Assembly: GCA_964489215.1 (NCBI GenBank)
Contig: CAZAYB010000183.1
Span: forward strand, 1-6,426
Direction: 5' to 3'
Length of the DNA stretch: 6,426 nt
Origin: CAZAYB01 sp964489215
Lineage (GTDB): Bacteria > Planctomycetota > Phycisphaerae > Sedimentisphaerales > Anaerohalosphaeraceae
Each line of letters opens with the position of its first letter. Position 1 is the stretch's first letter. Below, one piece after another: positions 5,725 through 6,426 of the stretch. Made by a program: the position numbers and the translations under genes. The notes below the pieces were generated by a model. It was not told the origin of the DNA and made no database searches. It saw only the letters and a program-made list of their open reading frames with translations.

Positions 5725-6426
5725 TTACATTCTTTGGGGGACTTCAATAGCGAGCAGTTTTTTCAAGCCGTGTGCTATTGTATTTGCGGTAAGTCTGCAC
5801 AGGAGCAGACGTGCGGGCAGTTTTTCCTTTTGTGCCGATATTACGGGGCAGTTGTTGTAAAATGAGCTGAATTTTTGTGCGAGGTCGTAGAGATACTGAG
5901 TAAGGTAGTTGGGTCTGCAATCATCGGCGGCGGCGTTTATGGCTTCGGGGTATCTTAGCAGGTAAACAGCGAGGTCCAGTTCCTGCGGGTCCTTAATAAT
6001 TATATTTTCATTTGTCAGGCTGGTTAGTATCGATTCGACATCAATTTTCTTTTGAGCTGCTTTTCTTTCTATTGATCTTACGCGTGCATGTGCGTACTGC
6101 ATGTAGGGGGCGGTGTTTCCGTCCATTGCGAGCATTTTATCGAAGCTGAATACGTAGTCGCTGTTTCGGTTGTTTGAATAATCGGCGTATTTTACGGCCC
6201 CAATTCCTACGGCACGGGCGATCTGTTCTTTTTCTGTTTTTGAGAGATCCGGGTTTTTCTGTTCCACAATGTTCCTTGCAAGGGTAACGGCTTGTGAAAG
6301 GAGGTCGTTTAGTTTTACGTTTTGCCCTGAGCGTGTTTTAAATGGTTTCCCGTCTTCTCCGAGCATAGTCCCGAATGTTATGTGTTCGAGTTTAACATCA
6401 TTTGTCCATTCGGCCATTTTTGCGAC
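5725..6426 (-). CDS. argS: Arginyl-tRNA synthetase, C-terminal part (5' partial)
   Basis: The frame is open to the window edge: three codons (V-A-K) precede the first in-window Met, so the true start lies to the right and about 233 residues are seen. ArgRS charges tRNA-Arg with arginine in the cytoplasm (class Ia synthetase). The sequence GEDGKPFKTRSG, about 20 residues after that Met, is the ArgRS version of the KMSKS region, with KTRSG in place of the canonical motif as in many bacterial ArgRS. Next come AVGIGAVKYADYSNNRNSDY and MLAMDGNTAPYMQYAHARVR, both strongly conserved in ArgRS. The C-terminal DALR anticodon-binding domain follows, with QYLYDLAQKFSSFYNNCPV and the usual terminal ...VPQRM just before the TAA. 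Nothing appears damaged. Its stop is 24 bp from the PAS gene stop (convergent). It is a housekeeping gene and probably not part of the Bat unit. Confidence 0.97.
   Translation of the reverse strand, partial: VAKMAEWTNDVKLEHITFGTMLGEDGKPFKTRSGQNVKLNDLLSQAVTLARNIVEQKNPDLSKTEKEQIARAVGIGAVKYADYSNNRNSDYVFSFDKMLAMDGNTAPYMQYAHARVRSIERKAAQKKIDVESILTSLTNENIIIKDPQELDLAVYLLRYPEAINAAADDCRPNYLTQYLYDLAQKFSSFYNNCPVISAQKEKLPARLLLCRLTANTIAHGLKKLLAIEVPQRM

Noticed and set aside
5663..5860. Possible continuation of the PAS gene in another frame (lost kinase domain by frameshift)
   Set aside because: The sequence after 5700 is the antisense of the well-conserved ArgRS C-terminus, so there is no room for a kinase remnant; PAS 2 also ends naturally before the stop.
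1..6426. CRISPR array, tRNA or rRNA genes, insertion sequences
   Set aside because: No regularly spaced repeats, cloverleaf-like sequence, transposase or terminal inverted repeats were seen; the window is nearly fully accounted for by six genes.

Overview
The window looks like a chromosomal segment from a Gram-negative, probably anaerobic or microaerophilic bacterium of moderate to low GC. It holds most of a Bat ("Bacteroides aerotolerance") operon, the 3' end of argS, and a PAS-only sensor protein. A Bat set, a PAS protein with a GCG...C..C cysteine cluster and the codon use would fit Planctomycetota (Phycisphaerae-like) or a neighbouring lineage. That placement is a guess from style, not a demonstrated assignment.

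Layout. Positions 1-4467 (minus strand) carry batB, batC, batD and batE, read from high to low coordinate. Intergenic gaps are about 20 bp (batB/batC) and 17 bp (batC/batD), and batD/batE overlap in a TAATG, so this is almost certainly one transcript. batE runs off the left edge and lacks its C-terminus. Positions 4468-4755 are a 288-bp intergenic region between divergent genes, the only substantial non-coding stretch; it holds a plausible minus-strand promoter for batB and three phased GATTT motifs. Positions 4756-5700 (plus strand) encode a 314-residue protein with two PAS domains, the second carrying a cysteine cluster, and no output domain. Positions 5725-6426 (minus strand) are the C-terminal part of arginyl-tRNA synthetase, whose 5' part lies beyond the right edge. 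The PAS gene and argS converge with 24 bp between their stops.

How the genes fit together. BatB is an inner-membrane protein with a von Willebrand A domain and an intact metal site. BatC is an exported TPR protein with a long Gln/Asn-rich region. BatD is a large exported multi-domain beta-sandwich protein with a C-terminal membrane anchor. BatE combines TPRs, a transmembrane hairpin and the start of an SH3-like domain. Topology places the main domains of all four on the periplasmic side, consistent with one envelope-associated protein-interaction complex. Family members were named from aerotolerance in Bacteroides fragilis, but the biochemical role is unsettled. The usual upstream partners (moxR, DUF58, batA) are not next to batB; that position is taken by the divergent PAS gene and argS. 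The most interesting hypothesis is that the cysteine-bearing PAS protein is functionally tied to the Bat operon it diverges from, but it has no DNA-binding or kinase domain, so any link must be indirect.

The plus strand appears G-over-C enriched throughout, whichever strand is coding, suggesting a replication-strand bias with the bat operon and argS on the lagging side.
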